Of a stretch of 32,632 bases of DNA, positions 23,044 through 31,366 are shown piece by piece. The stretch comes from CAZUCD01 sp964618855. GTDB taxonomy: Bacteria; Sumerlaeota; Sumerlaeia; SLMS01; JANRJK01. Numbering within the stretch: position 1 is the first letter of the stretch; the number at the start of each line of letters is the position of its first letter. The stretch is from contig CAZUCD010000025.1 of assembly GCA_964618855.1 (NCBI GenBank), forward strand, positions 1 through 32,632, in the 5' to 3' direction. Under the pieces are notes generated by a model, which searched no databases, was not told the origin of the DNA, and was given only the letters and a program-made list of their open reading frames with translations. Made by a program: the position numbers and the translations under genes.

Positions 23044-24249
23044 CTATTTCTTCTTCCGCCGAAAGCGCGAGGACTCGTCCAGCGCGCTCATGAGGAAGTC
23101 CTTTGCCTTCTTCGACTGCTCGGCGTCGTCCGGTTCCGTCTCGGGTGGCAGGATGTTCTGGGGAAGTTTGGGCGGCATTGCCGGTGCCGCGGGTGGGGGT
23201 GGAGGCGGCGGAGGGGGCGCAGGTGCCACCTCGAGCCGGCTTGGCGTGGGAAACCGGTCCTTGGTGGGCGCGTCCGCTTGAACGGGGGATTTCGCCATGG
23301 AAGCGCGCCGTTCGAACTCCGGGCCTTCGCCCAGCGTGACGGGCTTCATGTCCTCGGGGGCGAGCGACCGTTTCGGCTCCTCCTTCGGGGGACCCCCCGA
23401 GGCGGAGATGGGCGGAGGCGGGGGTGGCCCAGGGGGAGGCGATGGCCACGGTGTCAGGGGTCCCTGCGAGGACGGTGGGCTGGTGATCTTCGGGCGCGGC
23501 AGGGGTTGGGAGGACGATGAACCGCGCGCCGGCAGGTCCGAGTCGAACTGTCCCTTGGGCTTTTGGAGCTGACGAACGCGGACGGGATTGGGGGCTCCGG
23601 GCTTTTCGGACTGCGGTCCGGCGTTGAGGGGCGAGGAGGAATCCGAGTCGCGGAGCCTTAGCCCGACACGCCGCGCAAACTCGTCTGTTCCATTCTTGTC
23701 CAGCCAAGCCTCTATCAAGCCTTTGTCACCGGCATCAAAACCCTTGGGGCGCAGCTCAAGTTTCGACAGTACCATCTTGAGGCCATTGGGCATCATCGAC
23801 TGAGTGAGCAGGTAGGAGGAGACCCTCGGGCCAAATCGGCCGAATCTCTCGTCCACGTCGTCCACGATGCCCTGCTTCTTCTGGTAAAAAGTGTCGTCGA
23901 CGTCGTTTTCGATGATGGGCGACTTGGAGTCCCCGCGCTTGCCGAAACCCGCGATACGATTGGCATCGTTGGGCCCGGGGGGCATCGTGGGGGCCATGCC
24001 GACGATCGCGCCGGCGCTGGAAGTGGGCTTCGTAGGCGACGTCATCCCGGCAGGACGTGAAATCGTGCCGGAGGATGGGCCAGCCGGGGGGGGCGCCAAT
24101 GGAGGGGGCTCCAACGGGTCGCCGGGCAGGACGGTTGGAGGTAGCGAGTCATCCACGCCCTCTTCCCCGCCGGGAAGGAGTTTCTTGGCGTTGGAGGCGA
24201 TATCCTGTCCCTTGTCCTTCAAGGACTTGAACAGGTCTTTGAACGACAT
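23044..24249 (-). CDS. Proline-rich, mostly disordered protein, unknown function
   Basis: The 401-aa product opens with a short amphipathic helix (MSFKDLFKSLKDKGQDIASNAKKLL) and Pro/Gly linkers to about residue 105. One compact-looking region follows at about 110-205 (DVDDTFYQKKQGIVDDVDERFGRFGPRVSSYLL through FARRVGLRLRD). It then has long poly-proline tracts, including runs of 8-10 Pro, and ends in a short basic helix (KAKDFLMSALDESSRFRRKKK). It has no signal peptide or membrane segment. The ATG at 24249 follows a short upstream region without a strong Shine-Dalgarno site. It looks like a cytoplasmic scaffold or adaptor: helical caps joined by flexible Pro-rich arms. I know of no named family. 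It follows the rpsU terminator, so it is probably an independent transcript. Confidence 0.75.
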   Translation of the reverse strand: MSFKDLFKSLKDKGQDIASNAKKLLPGGEEGVDDSLPPTVLPGDPLEPPPLAPPPAGPSSGTISRPAGMTSPTKPTSSAGAIVGMAPTMPPGPNDANRIAGFGKRGDSKSPIIENDVDDTFYQKKQGIVDDVDERFGRFGPRVSSYLLTQSMMPNGLKMVLSKLELRPKGFDAGDKGLIEAWLDKNGTDEFARRVGLRLRDSDSSSPLNAGPQSEKPGAPNPVRVRQLQKPKGQFDSDLPARGSSSSQPLPRPKITSPPSSQGPLTPWPSPPPGPPPPPPISASGGPPKEEPKRSLAPEDMKPVTLGEGPEFERRASMAKSPVQADAPTKDRFPTPSRLEVAPAPPPPPPPPPAAPAMPPKLPQNILPPETEPDDAEQSKKAKDFLMSALDESSRFRRKKK

Positions 24250-24399
24250 GGGGCGCCTTTCGGGACGGCGGTACTGACCCCTCAGTTTCCGCTCGTCATG
24301 GAGTGGCGTCCCTCTCCGTGACTACATCGTGAAGGATGATGCGCGCCGGGAGCGTTGTCCACAGGATTTGCACCCGGGCGGCAAAGTGCGGGTTCAGGG

Positions 24400-24442
24400 T
24401 CCAAACAACAGGGGGCCCCCGGTGTCTGCCGGGGGCCCCTGT
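24400..24442 (-). terminator. Intrinsic terminator downstream of rpsU
   Basis: A strong stem with a six-base loop (24423-24428) and one bulged G pairs ACAGGGGG/CCCCCGG (24408-24422) with CCGGGGG/CCCCTGT (24429-24442). On the minus strand it is followed by TGTTTGG (24407-24401). It begins 49 bp after the rpsU stop. Confidence 0.75.
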
Positions 24443-24491
24443 CGTCGTCGAAAACCGCTCGCTTCGGATGGTCATGAAGCGTGCGGGGCGA

Positions 24492-24704
24492 CTACATGCG
24501 CTCGAGCTTGCGGCGCTGCTTGAGCATGCGGCGACGCATCTTGCGACGCGCTGCCTCTTCCTTGCGCTTGCGGCGGACGGAGGGCTTCTCGAAGAACTCG
24601 CGGCGGCGGACCTCGGCGGGAATGCCCGCCTTCTGGCACTCCTTCTTGAAGCGCTTGAGGGCCCGATCGATCGGTTCGTCGATCTCGATGGTGATGAAAG
24701 CCAT
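24492..24704 (-). CDS. rpsU: 30S ribosomal protein S21
   Basis: S21 is a small late-assembling 30S protein near the anti-Shine-Dalgarno end of 16S rRNA. The 70-aa product reads IDEPIDRALKRFKKECQKAGI, then EVRRREFFEKPSVRRKRKEEAARRK, then a very basic C terminus, the family pattern in full. The ATG at 24704 has GGGGGTG upstream; the open frame to 24809 runs into the SRP RNA and is not coding. It lies 62 bp downstream of the SRP RNA and ends at its own terminator. Its nearest genes are rpmB and the SRP RNA, not the classical dnaG/rpoD pair. Confidence 0.96.
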   Translation of the reverse strand: MAFITIEIDEPIDRALKRFKKECQKAGIPAEVRRREFFEKPSVRRKRKEEAARRKMRRRMLKQRRKLERM

Positions 24705-24766
24705 GGGAAGAATCACCCCCAATCCCTGAGGAAGTCGGTCGAAGCTTGATGGTTCGGCGGTTGAAT

Positions 24767-24888
24767 CCGGCGGTGCGGAACTCCGGGCCGCAATGCACCC
24801 GCACCGCACAACTTATGGCTGCTTCCTTCCGGACCTGACCAGGTTCGCTGCCGCACGCCGCACGCGACCCGGAGATCCCCACCGCCGG
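24767..24888 (-). ncRNA. ffs: Signal recognition particle RNA (4.5S-like)
   Basis: The minus strand carries the universal SRP RNA apical core, ACCTGGTCAGGTCCGGAAGG followed by AAGCAGCC. This binds the Ffh M domain; the core covers about 24815-24842. The ends pair: 5' CCGGCGGTG (24880-24888) with 3' CACCGCCGG (24767-24775), a perfect 9-bp closing helix, then CTCCGGG/CCCGGAG inside. The RNA is about 122 nt, of the bacterial small type without an Alu domain. It sits between rpmB and rpsU, same strand, 84 bp and 62 bp away. No clear promoter or terminator was seen, so it may be processed from an rpmB-ffs-rpsU transcript. The exact ends are inferred from base pairing. Confidence 0.95.
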
Positions 24889-24972
24889 AAACGCAGGGAC
24901 CGGGGATCGGGGAGCTGGGCGAAAATGTCCAGCCTGAGAATTCCCCCGAACTCCGGACTCGCCTGAACGCTG

Positions 24973-25236
24973 TTACTTGCGCTTTGCCTTGTTCTTGCCG
25001 ACGGGCTTGCCGTCCGCAGCGAGCTGCTTGAGGATGGCCTGCCGGGGCGGCGCCTTGAGGACCGCATTCCCCTTCAGGGCCTTGGTGCTGACGGTGGCGC
25101 GGCGGACCGTGCCCGTCTCGTCAACGATCTTCACATCCTGCAGGTTGGCGCGGAAGAGCCGACGCGTGCGGTTGTTCGCGTGGCTGACGTTGTTGCCGAT
25201 CTGCGTGTGCTTTCCTGTCTTCTCACAAACGGCCAT
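24973..25236 (-). CDS. rpmB: 50S ribosomal protein L28
   Basis: L28 is a small protein of the 50S subunit. The 87-aa product has the family start (MAVCEKTGKHTQIGNNVSHANNRTRRLFRANLQ) with the GNNVSHANN block, a middle RRATVSTKALKGNAVLKAP and a basic tail. Only one Cys remains of the zinc pair seen in some L28 proteins, so this is the zinc-free type. The ATG at 25236 is the only reasonable start. It leads a minus-strand run with the SRP RNA and rpsU. The 153-bp gap upstream, to the 148-aa gene, shows no feature I can name. Confidence 0.96.
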   Translation of the reverse strand: MAVCEKTGKHTQIGNNVSHANNRTRRLFRANLQDVKIVDETGTVRRATVSTKALKGNAVLKAPPRQAILKQLAADGKPVGKNKAKRK

Positions 25237-25389
25237 GTTGATACTCGATCACGAATGAGTCGGGCGGGGCGGGGCCCCGTCCGCGAAGCCGGGGACTGTC
25301 CGGCCAGCCCCCGGCTGCTGTCAAAGCAAAACGGCTCAGATTTCAGTCCGAATCAGTCGCCCGTGTCGTCCACGGAGGGTCACGTCACT

Positions 25390-25836
25390 TCAGACGGCTG
25401 CATTCACTTCTGCGAAGGACTCGAAACAGCGGTGTCCAAACTCCCGAGCGGCGCGGGCCTGGTCCGGGTAGCCAAAGTGGTCTTCCCAGCCGAGCTGCCG
25501 TGCGCGCCATGCGCAGTCCCACACGAACCGGAACTCCTTCCGTGATGGAAAGGCCCGAATCGACCCCCGGTAGTCGCTGCAACCGCTGGCGCCTGCCACC
25601 TCGACAGCCTCTATGGGCAAGTCAGGGTGCGACTCAAGGAGGCCCAGGATCGCCCGGAGGACCTTGACGGGGGGGTTTCCGGTTCGATTGAAGCGGATGG
25701 CTTCGGAGGGGCGGTTGTCCGCGGAGAAGAGGGTAAGCGCTACCTTGAACGCAGGCGTGGCGGCGGAGTCGGCGATGATCTGGTCAACGCTCTTGCTGGG
25801 TGCGGGGGCGGCCTTTTGGGCAGCGGGACTTGCCAT
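25390..25836 (-). CDS. Hypothetical protein, 148 aa
   Basis: I do not recognise this protein. Residues 1-18 are an Ala/Pro/Lys-rich tail. The rest looks like one compact alpha/beta domain: VDQIIADSAATPAFKVALTLF, then IRFNRTGNPPVKVLRAILGLLESHPDLPIEAVEV, a GCSDYRGSIRAFPSRKEFRFVWDCAWRAR stretch with two Cys and three Trp, and a C-terminal helix EFGHRCFESFAEVNAA. It lacks a signal peptide. The ATG at 25836 has AGAAGG about nine bases upstream; the frame to 25920 has no ribosome-binding site. It diverges from the large repeat protein gene. Confidence 0.7.
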   Translation of the reverse strand: MASPAAQKAAPAPSKSVDQIIADSAATPAFKVALTLFSADNRPSEAIRFNRTGNPPVKVLRAILGLLESHPDLPIEAVEVAGASGCSDYRGSIRAFPSRKEFRFVWDCAWRARQLGWEDHFGYPDQARAAREFGHRCFESFAEVNAAV

Positions 25837-26167
25837 GTTGTGCCTTCTTGGAGTGTCTTGCCTGTTGCCGGGTGGGTCAGGATGCCAACCAACCCGATTG
25901 AGGTGCAAGTCCCCGGCCAAGTGGTTGGGGATATCGGGTCAGGTTTGGCGGGCTGCTTTCATGACGGGGCTCGGGGGTGAACCCTGAATTGTTGGAAAGG
26001 GCGACTTTGAGCTTGTCAAGTCGGGGGAGTTGCCCCGTCATTTGGGGCCTTGCGCAGTGCCACCCCCCTAGAGTTCCGTCCGGCGCCGTTCAGAACCGTT
26101 GAGTCGGTGCCATTTCGGGGCTTTTCAGCTGGACTGGGCAACATCCATCCGTTTCAGGAGCGAGTCG
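25837..26167. other. 331-bp divergent intergenic region
   Basis: This stretch separates the divergent 148-aa gene and the 1,246-aa secreted protein and must carry promoters for both. I see a small palindrome CTTGTCAAG (26012-26020) flanked by GACTT/AAGTC, and the ribosome-binding site AGGAG before 26168. I see no good -35/-10 pair and no RNA gene. Confidence 0.45.
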
Positions 26168-29100
26168 ATGAAAGGCAGAAGTTCTTTGAGGCGCAGTGTG
26201 GCCTCGGCGCTTGCCGCGTCCGCGTTTGCTGCACTCGCCGGTCTCGCCGGTGCGCAGGATACCTGCGCCACGGCGATCGTCATGACGGGACCCGTCCCGC
26301 AAACACAGGCCGTGGATACGACGGCCCTCACTGATCCACTCGGACCGATCTCCTGCATTACCGCCGGCGGCACCGGCGGTAACGACGTTTGGGTTCAGTT
26401 GCCTCCGCTGACCCCGGGTCAGGCGTACATCGCTGACACGCTGGGTGGCACGATCACGGACACGGTGCTCGAAGTCTACTCGACTTCCGTGGGCTGCGGT
26501 GGCCTGACCCAGGTTGCATGCGACGACGACGCGGGCCCCGGGCTGCTTTCCCTGACGAACTTCACCGCGGCGGCGCTCCAGACGTACTTTGTGCGCGCCG
26601 AGTCCTGGGGCACGGGTGGAGGCACGTTCTCCATCCGCGTTCGGACCCCGCCCCCGGTTGCAACGAACGACACCTGCGCAACCGCGACGGTGATCAACCC
26701 GGCCTCCCTGCCCTACACGGACACGCTGATCGTGTCCGGCTCGGTGGATGACGGCAACTTCACAGGCACCGGGACTGTCGGCGGCAAGGATGTGTTCTGG
26801 ACGTTTACTCCGACCATCACGGAGCAGTACCTCCTGACAGGCGCCAACACGGATGCGGGCGGCACGATGTGCCTCGGAATCTGGAGCGGAGCCTGCGGCG
26901 CGCTTACGCCGGTGATCGTCCAGGGCCCTGTCGCTGCGCCCTCGATCCTGCAGAACCTCACTTCGGGCACGCAGTACTGGATCATCTGGGACGACGGGTT
27001 CCCCGGTTCGGCCCCGGACACGGTGACAATCAACCTGAACATCGCTCCTCCCCCGCCGGCGAACGACACATGCGCTGGCGCGACGGTGATCAACCCGGCG
27101 GCGCTTCCGTTCAATCAGTCCACGAACATGATCTCGGCGAACGATGAGGGCGTGGACAACTCAGCCTCCGTCGGCTTCGGCGGCGGCGGCGGGCGCGACA
27201 TCTTCTACACGTTCAACCCGACGATCACTGCGCCCTATTCTGTTTCAGCCCAGGGCGCGGACTACGGCATCGGCATCTACACGGGCACGTGCGGCGCGCT
27301 CACGGAAGTTGCCGCACTCGACGACACGTTCGCGGGCGAGACGCTGTTCTTCACGTTCACGAGCGGGACGAACTACACGATTGTTCCGGAAGGCTTCAAC
27401 GCGGGCGTAACGGGCACGATGAACTTCACGGTGGACGGACCCTTCCTTCCGCCGGCCAACGACCTGTGTGCGGGCGCGACGGTGATCAACCCGGCTGCAC
27501 TGCCGTTCAGCGACACGGTGAACATGGCAGGCGCAGGCGACGAGGGCTTGGACAACACGGCGTCGGTCGGCTTCGGCGGCGGCGGCGGCACGGACGTGTT
27601 CTACTCGTTCACGCCCACGACGACGGCCACCTACCGCACGACGGCGAACGGCTACGACCTTGGCATCGGCTTCTACACGGGAGCGTGCGGTGCGCTGACG
27701 GAAATCGCGGCGGTGGACAACACGTTCGCCGGCGAGACCCTGATCGTCGGCATGACCTCAGGCACGGCCTACACCATCATGCCGGAAGGCTTTGATGCCG
27801 CGGCCGTGGGAACGCTGTCCTTCCTCTTCGAGGGGCCGTTCTTCCCCTCGGCGAACAACAACTGCGCGACGGCGACGGTCATCACGGAGCCGCTTCCGTA
27901 CAGCAACACGGTCAACGTGGCCTTCAACGCGAACACGGGTGAGTTCGACAACGACGGCGCCGGTTCGGGCGTGGACGCGTTCTGGTCGTACACTCCGACT
28001 GTCTCCGACCGGTACTCCCTGACAGGCACGAACACGGACGCCGGCGGGACGATGTGCGTCGGCTGGTGGGCTGGGGCTTGCGGCACCCTGACGGCTATCG
28101 ACGTCCAGGGGCCGGTCGCCTCGCCAATCGCCGTGGCGAACATGATCTCGGGCACGACATACTACGCTGTCTACGACGACGCGTTCCCGGGATCGGCGCC
28201 GGACACGGCATCGATCACCGTGGACATCGCACCGCCGCCCCCCGCGAACGACCTTTGCTCGGGCGCGACGGTGGTGAACCCGGCGGCCCTCCCGTACAAC
28301 GACTCCGTCGACAATACGTGGGCAGGCGATGAGGGTCTGGACAACTCGGCGTCGGTTGGCTTCGGCGGCGGCGGCGGCAAGGACGTGTTCTACTCGTTCA
28401 CGCCCACCGTCACGGCGGGCTACGAGGTTGGCGCCCAGGGCTTCGACACGGGCATCGGCGCCTACACGGGCGCCTGCGGTGCGCTCGTGGAGATCGCCGC
28501 GGTGGATGCCACCTTCGGTGGCGAGACGTTCGTCGTCTCGATGACCTCCGGCACGACCTACACGCTGATGCCGGAAGGCTTCAGCGGCGCGGATGTCGGC
28601 GTCATTTCGTTCTCCATCAGCACGCCGATCTTCCCGCCACCGAACGACCTGTGCGCGAGTGCGATCACGGTGACGGAGCCCCTTCCGTTCACGGACTCGC
28701 AGAACACGGCTGGCGCGGGTGACGAGGGTCTTGACAACTCCGCCTCTGTCGGATTCGGCGGCGGCGGCGGCAGGGACATCTTCTACACCTACACGCCGAC
28801 GGTCACGGCGGGCTACTCGATCGCGGCGGACGGCTTCGACACGGGCATCGGCATCTTCACGGGCGCCTGTGGCGCGTTGACGGAGATTGGCGCTGTGGAC
28901 GACTTCGTCGGCCCGGAGTCGATCACCCTGACGCTCACCTCAGGGGTCGCCCACACGATCCTGTGCGAGGGCTTCACCCCGGCCGACACGGGCACGCTGA
29001 CCACGACAGTCGACGGGCCGTTCCTCGCGCCTCCGAACGACCTGTGCGGCAACGCGATCGCTCTGACCCTCGGGGTTCCGTCCTCGCTCTTCAGCCTCGT

Positions 29101-29908
29101 GGCCGCGAACGACGAGGGCACCAATGGCCTGACAGTCCAACCGTTCACCGGCGGCACCACCGCCCAGGACGTGTTCTTCACGTTCACGCCCGCCTCCTCC
29201 GGCACGTTCAAGTTCCGGCAGACGGAGGGCACCGGCGGCGCGCCCGCGATCTCGTGCTACACTGGCACTTGCGGCGCGCTGACGGAAGTCGGCGGCACGT
29301 TCATCGGCGCCTACAACGAGGCCGAGGTCTCGGAACTGAACCTCCGCCTCACCAGTGGCACCGCCTACACCCTCGCGGCCGAGTCCCTCGGCCCGGTCGG
29401 TGACGGCACGGTGACAGTGACGGGACCGCTTGCGGAACCGGCGGGCGACTCCTGCGCGGGCGCGATCGCGCAGGTCGGCCCCGGCGTCCAGACGGTCAAC
29501 GTCAACGACATGGTCAACGACATCATCAACAGCGTGACGCTGAACATCCTCGGGGCCCCGGTGGACCTCGGCGGACGCGACGCGTTCTTCCTGTTCACCC
29601 CGGCCGTCACGGGCCTGCACAGCTTCAGCGTGACCGGTGGCGCGGACCTCAGCATCGCGGCATTCGGCGCACCCTGCGGCACGGGCGGCGAGATCGCTGC
29701 GGCGGACGACTTCTTCCCCCCAGGCGGCTTCGATCCCTCCACCTACACCGAGACCGAGACCATCTCGGGCATCAACCTCGGCGCGGGCGGCGCGATCTAC
29801 ATCGTCGTGGACGGCTTCACGTGGGATGACAACTCGGAGTTCGGCTCCTGGAGCGTCACCTTCACCCAGCCGGCTGCCGTCGACGACTGGACGATCTTTG
29901 GGAACTGA
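26168..29908 (+). CDS. Large secreted nine-repeat protein with C-terminal DWT motif
   Basis: The 1,246-aa protein has a signal peptide (MKGRSSLRRSVASALAASAF..., cut near AGAQ, about residue 29). It then consists of nine repeats of 131-137 aa, each starting [NQG]xxC with a second conserved Cys in [AT]CG[AT]LT. Each also has a DVFYSFTPT-like strand and a late EGF/DD turn. The pattern (D-x-F/W-x-[FY]-x-P-T...Y) resembles pre-peptidase C-terminal (PPC)-type beta-sandwich domains common in secreted proteins; two Cys per unit suggest one disulfide each. Repeats 3, 4, 6 and 7 carry the distinctive VGFGGGGG stretch. It ends AAVDDWTIFGN. The ATG at 26168 has AGGAG eight bases upstream. It likely forms an extracellular or surface rod; there is no catalytic domain. 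A strong terminator follows. Confidence 0.85.
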   Translation: MKGRSSLRRSVASALAASAFAALAGLAGAQDTCATAIVMTGPVPQTQAVDTTALTDPLGPISCITAGGTGGNDVWVQLPPLTPGQAYIADTLGGTITDTVLEVYSTSVGCGGLTQVACDDDAGPGLLSLTNFTAAALQTYFVRAESWGTGGGTFSIRVRTPPPVATNDTCATATVINPASLPYTDTLIVSGSVDDGNFTGTGTVGGKDVFWTFTPTITEQYLLTGANTDAGGTMCLGIWSGACGALTPVIVQGPVAAPSILQNLTSGTQYWIIWDDGFPGSAPDTVTINLNIAPPPPANDTCAGATVINPAALPFNQSTNMISANDEGVDNSASVGFGGGGGRDIFYTFNPTITAPYSVSAQGADYGIGIYTGTCGALTEVAALDDTFAGETLFFTFTSGTNYTIVPEGFNAGVTGTMNFTVDGPFLPPANDLCAGATVINPAALPFSDTVNMAGAGDEGLDNTASVGFGGGGGTDVFYSFTPTTTATYRTTANGYDLGIGFYTGACGALTEIAAVDNTFAGETLIVGMTSGTAYTIMPEGFDAAAVGTLSFLFEGPFFPSANNNCATATVITEPLPYSNTVNVAFNANTGEFDNDGAGSGVDAFWSYTPTVSDRYSLTGTNTDAGGTMCVGWWAGACGTLTAIDVQGPVASPIAVANMISGTTYYAVYDDAFPGSAPDTASITVDIAPPPPANDLCSGATVVNPAALPYNDSVDNTWAGDEGLDNSASVGFGGGGGKDVFYSFTPTVTAGYEVGAQGFDTGIGAYTGACGALVEIAAVDATFGGETFVVSMTSGTTYTLMPEGFSGADVGVISFSISTPIFPPPNDLCASAITVTEPLPFTDSQNTAGAGDEGLDNSASVGFGGGGGRDIFYTYTPTVTAGYSIAADGFDTGIGIFTGACGALTEIGAVDDFVGPESITLTLTSGVAHTILCEGFTPADTGTLTTTVDGPFLAPPNDLCGNAIALTLGVPSSLFSLVAANDEGTNGLTVQPFTGGTTAQDVFFTFTPASSGTFKFRQTEGTGGAPAISCYTGTCGALTEVGGTFIGAYNEAEVSELNLRLTSGTAYTLAAESLGPVGDGTVTVTGPLAEPAGDSCAGAIAQVGPGVQTVNVNDMVNDIINSVTLNILGAPVDLGGRDAFFLFTPAVTGLHSFSVTGGADLSIAAFGAPCGTGGEIAAADDFFPPGGFDPSTYTETETISGINLGAGGAIYIVVDGFTWDDNSEFGSWSVTFTQPAAVDDWTIFGN
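26255..29443 (+). repeat. Eight of nine tandem 131-137-codon repeats
   Basis: Repeat starts, read from the [NQG]xxC codons, are at 26255, 26666, 27062, 27458, 27854, 28247, 28643 and 29036, with a divergent ninth at 29444. Periods are 411, 396, 396, 396, 393, 396, 393 and 408 bp, all multiples of three. Repeats 2 and 5 form one subtype (NTDAGGTMC...FPGSAPDT) and 3, 4, 6 and 7 another (DEG.DN.ASVGFGGGGG), so the order is A-B-B A-B-B, an older 1.19-kb duplication. Confidence 0.85.
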
Positions 29909-29925
29909 TCCCCACCCCCTGACCA

Positions 29926-29966
29926 AAAAGACCGGGCCCTCCGCAAGGAGGGCCCGGTTTCTTTTT
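29926..29966. terminator. Strong bidirectional terminator
   Basis: A perfect 12-bp stem ACCGGGCCCTCC (29931-29942) with GGAGGGCCCGGT (29947-29958) and a GCAA loop is followed by TTCTTTTTGG. On the minus strand the stem is followed by CTTTTTGG. It sits 23 bp after the repeat-protein stop and 75 bp beyond the acyl-CoA dehydrogenase stop, so it can end both convergent transcripts. Confidence 0.92.
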
Positions 29967-30040
29967 GGAATGAAGCGCTGGGTGTGGAAGATGAACCACT
30001 ATGCAACCCAGCTTTCAGCACCCACTGCCCACAATCCTGC

Positions 30041-31198
30041 TCAAAGCCCGAGCAGTGTCTTTGCGATGATCGCCCGCTGGACCTCGCTGGTTCCTTCACC
30101 GATGGTGAGGAGCTTCGAGTCGCGCCAGTACTTCTCCGCGAGGAAGTCCTTGGTGTAGCCGTAGCCGCCGTGGATCTGGATGCCCTCCTCGGCTGCCTTC
30201 ACGCAGATTTCGGAGGCGAAGAGCTTGGCCATGCTGGCGATGTGCCCCGCGCGTCCTGTCTGCATCTTGAGTTCGGCGGCATGGCGGACGATGCAGCGGG
30301 CGGCCTCGGTCTGGGTGGCCATGTCGGCGATCTTGAACTGGATGGCCTGGAACTCGGCGATGGGCTTGCCGAACTGCTCGCGCTGCTTGGCGTAGGCGAC
30401 GGCGTGGTCGAGCGCGCCCTGGGCCAGGCCCACAGAGAGCGCCGCGATGCCGATGCGGCCCCCATCCAAGACGCCCAGCGCCTCGCGTCCCCCCGCGTTC
30501 ACCTTGCCGAGCACGTTGACGTCCGGGACGAAGCAGTCGCGGAAGACGAGGTCGCCGGTGTCGCTGGCGCACATGCCGAGCTTGTCCTCCTTCTTGCCCG
30601 ACTCGAAGCCCTTCATGCCGCGCTCGATGATGAAGGAGGTGATGCCGTCGCGGCCGGCGCCCGGCTCCGTGGCCGCCATGACGACGGCGACGTCGCAAAA
30701 CGAGGCGTGCGTGATGAGCGACTTGCGCCCGTTCAGGACCCAGCCGCCGTCCGTGCGCGTGGCGCGGGTCTGCAGGCGGAAGGAGTCGCTGCCGGCGTTC
30801 GGCTCAGTCAGGCCCCATGAGGCGATCTTGGCTCCGGCACAGATGTCCGGCATGTAGCGCATCTTTTGTTCCTCGGTGCCATAGAGGAATATCTGTCCCA
30901 TTGCGAGCGAGTTGGTCGCCGCGATGGAGAGCGCGACTCCGGGGCAGATCCGCGCCACCTCCTCGACGGCAGCCGCCATGAGCAGGTAGGACATCGCGGA
31001 GCCGCCATACGCCTCCGGGTAGAGCATGCCGAGGAGACCCATGTCGCCGATCTTGCGGAAGAGCTCGCGCGGCATGCGGCCGGCCTCCTCCAGCTCGCGC
31101 ACGACGGGGAGTACTTCCTCCATGCAGAACTCCCTGACGGTGTCGCGCAGGGTGCGTTCCTCTGTGGAGGTCTCAATCTTGGAGACGGTGCTCGTCAT
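30041..31198 (-). CDS. Acyl-CoA dehydrogenase
   Basis: This FAD enzyme makes the alpha-beta double bond in acyl-CoA during beta-oxidation or amino-acid breakdown and passes electrons to ETF. The 385-aa protein shows the family order: N-terminal helices, the signature SWGLTEPNAGSDS with the flavin-binding region, and ITHASFCDVAVVMA. A C-terminal bundle contains REQFGKPIAEFQAIQFKIADM and QIHGGYGYTKDFLAEKYWRDSKLLTIGEGTSE. The catalytic base is Glu368 in GEGTSE, the position used by short- and medium-chain enzymes. Length fits short/branched-chain members, but chain length cannot be read. The ATG at 31198 has GGAG about 13 bases upstream; the frame to 31264 has no better site. No ETF or other beta-oxidation gene is adjacent. 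Confidence 0.95.
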   Translation of the reverse strand: MTSTVSKIETSTEERTLRDTVREFCMEEVLPVVRELEEAGRMPRELFRKIGDMGLLGMLYPEAYGGSAMSYLLMAAAVEEVARICPGVALSIAATNSLAMGQIFLYGTEEQKMRYMPDICAGAKIASWGLTEPNAGSDSFRLQTRATRTDGGWVLNGRKSLITHASFCDVAVVMAATEPGAGRDGITSFIIERGMKGFESGKKEDKLGMCASDTGDLVFRDCFVPDVNVLGKVNAGGREALGVLDGGRIGIAALSVGLAQGALDHAVAYAKQREQFGKPIAEFQAIQFKIADMATQTEAARCIVRHAAELKMQTGRAGHIASMAKLFASEICVKAAEEGIQIHGGYGYTKDFLAEKYWRDSKLLTIGEGTSEVQRAIIAKTLLGL

Positions 31199-31366
31199 CG
31201 CGTGTTGCTCCGGGGCTGGGGCTGTGGCGCAAACGCTTAACCCCGGTGTGCCGCCGCCGTCCATCGGGAATCACAGGCAATCGGTGGGCGTGGTGGCGGA
31301 ATGGAAGCTGAGCGTGTGCGTTTAATATCTTGAACCAACCGGCCGCCCCTTCCGTCAACCCATGAA

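Noticed and set aside
24492..24882. Open frames reading through the SRP RNA (including the extended rpsU frame to 24809)
   Set aside because: The RNA core and paired ends explain the sequence; the rpsU start at 24704 has a ribosome-binding site and family match.
26255..29443. Regular direct repeats as a possible CRISPR array
   Set aside because: The period is about 396 bp, in frame, and coding; these are protein domain repeats, not 25-40 bp repeats with spacers.
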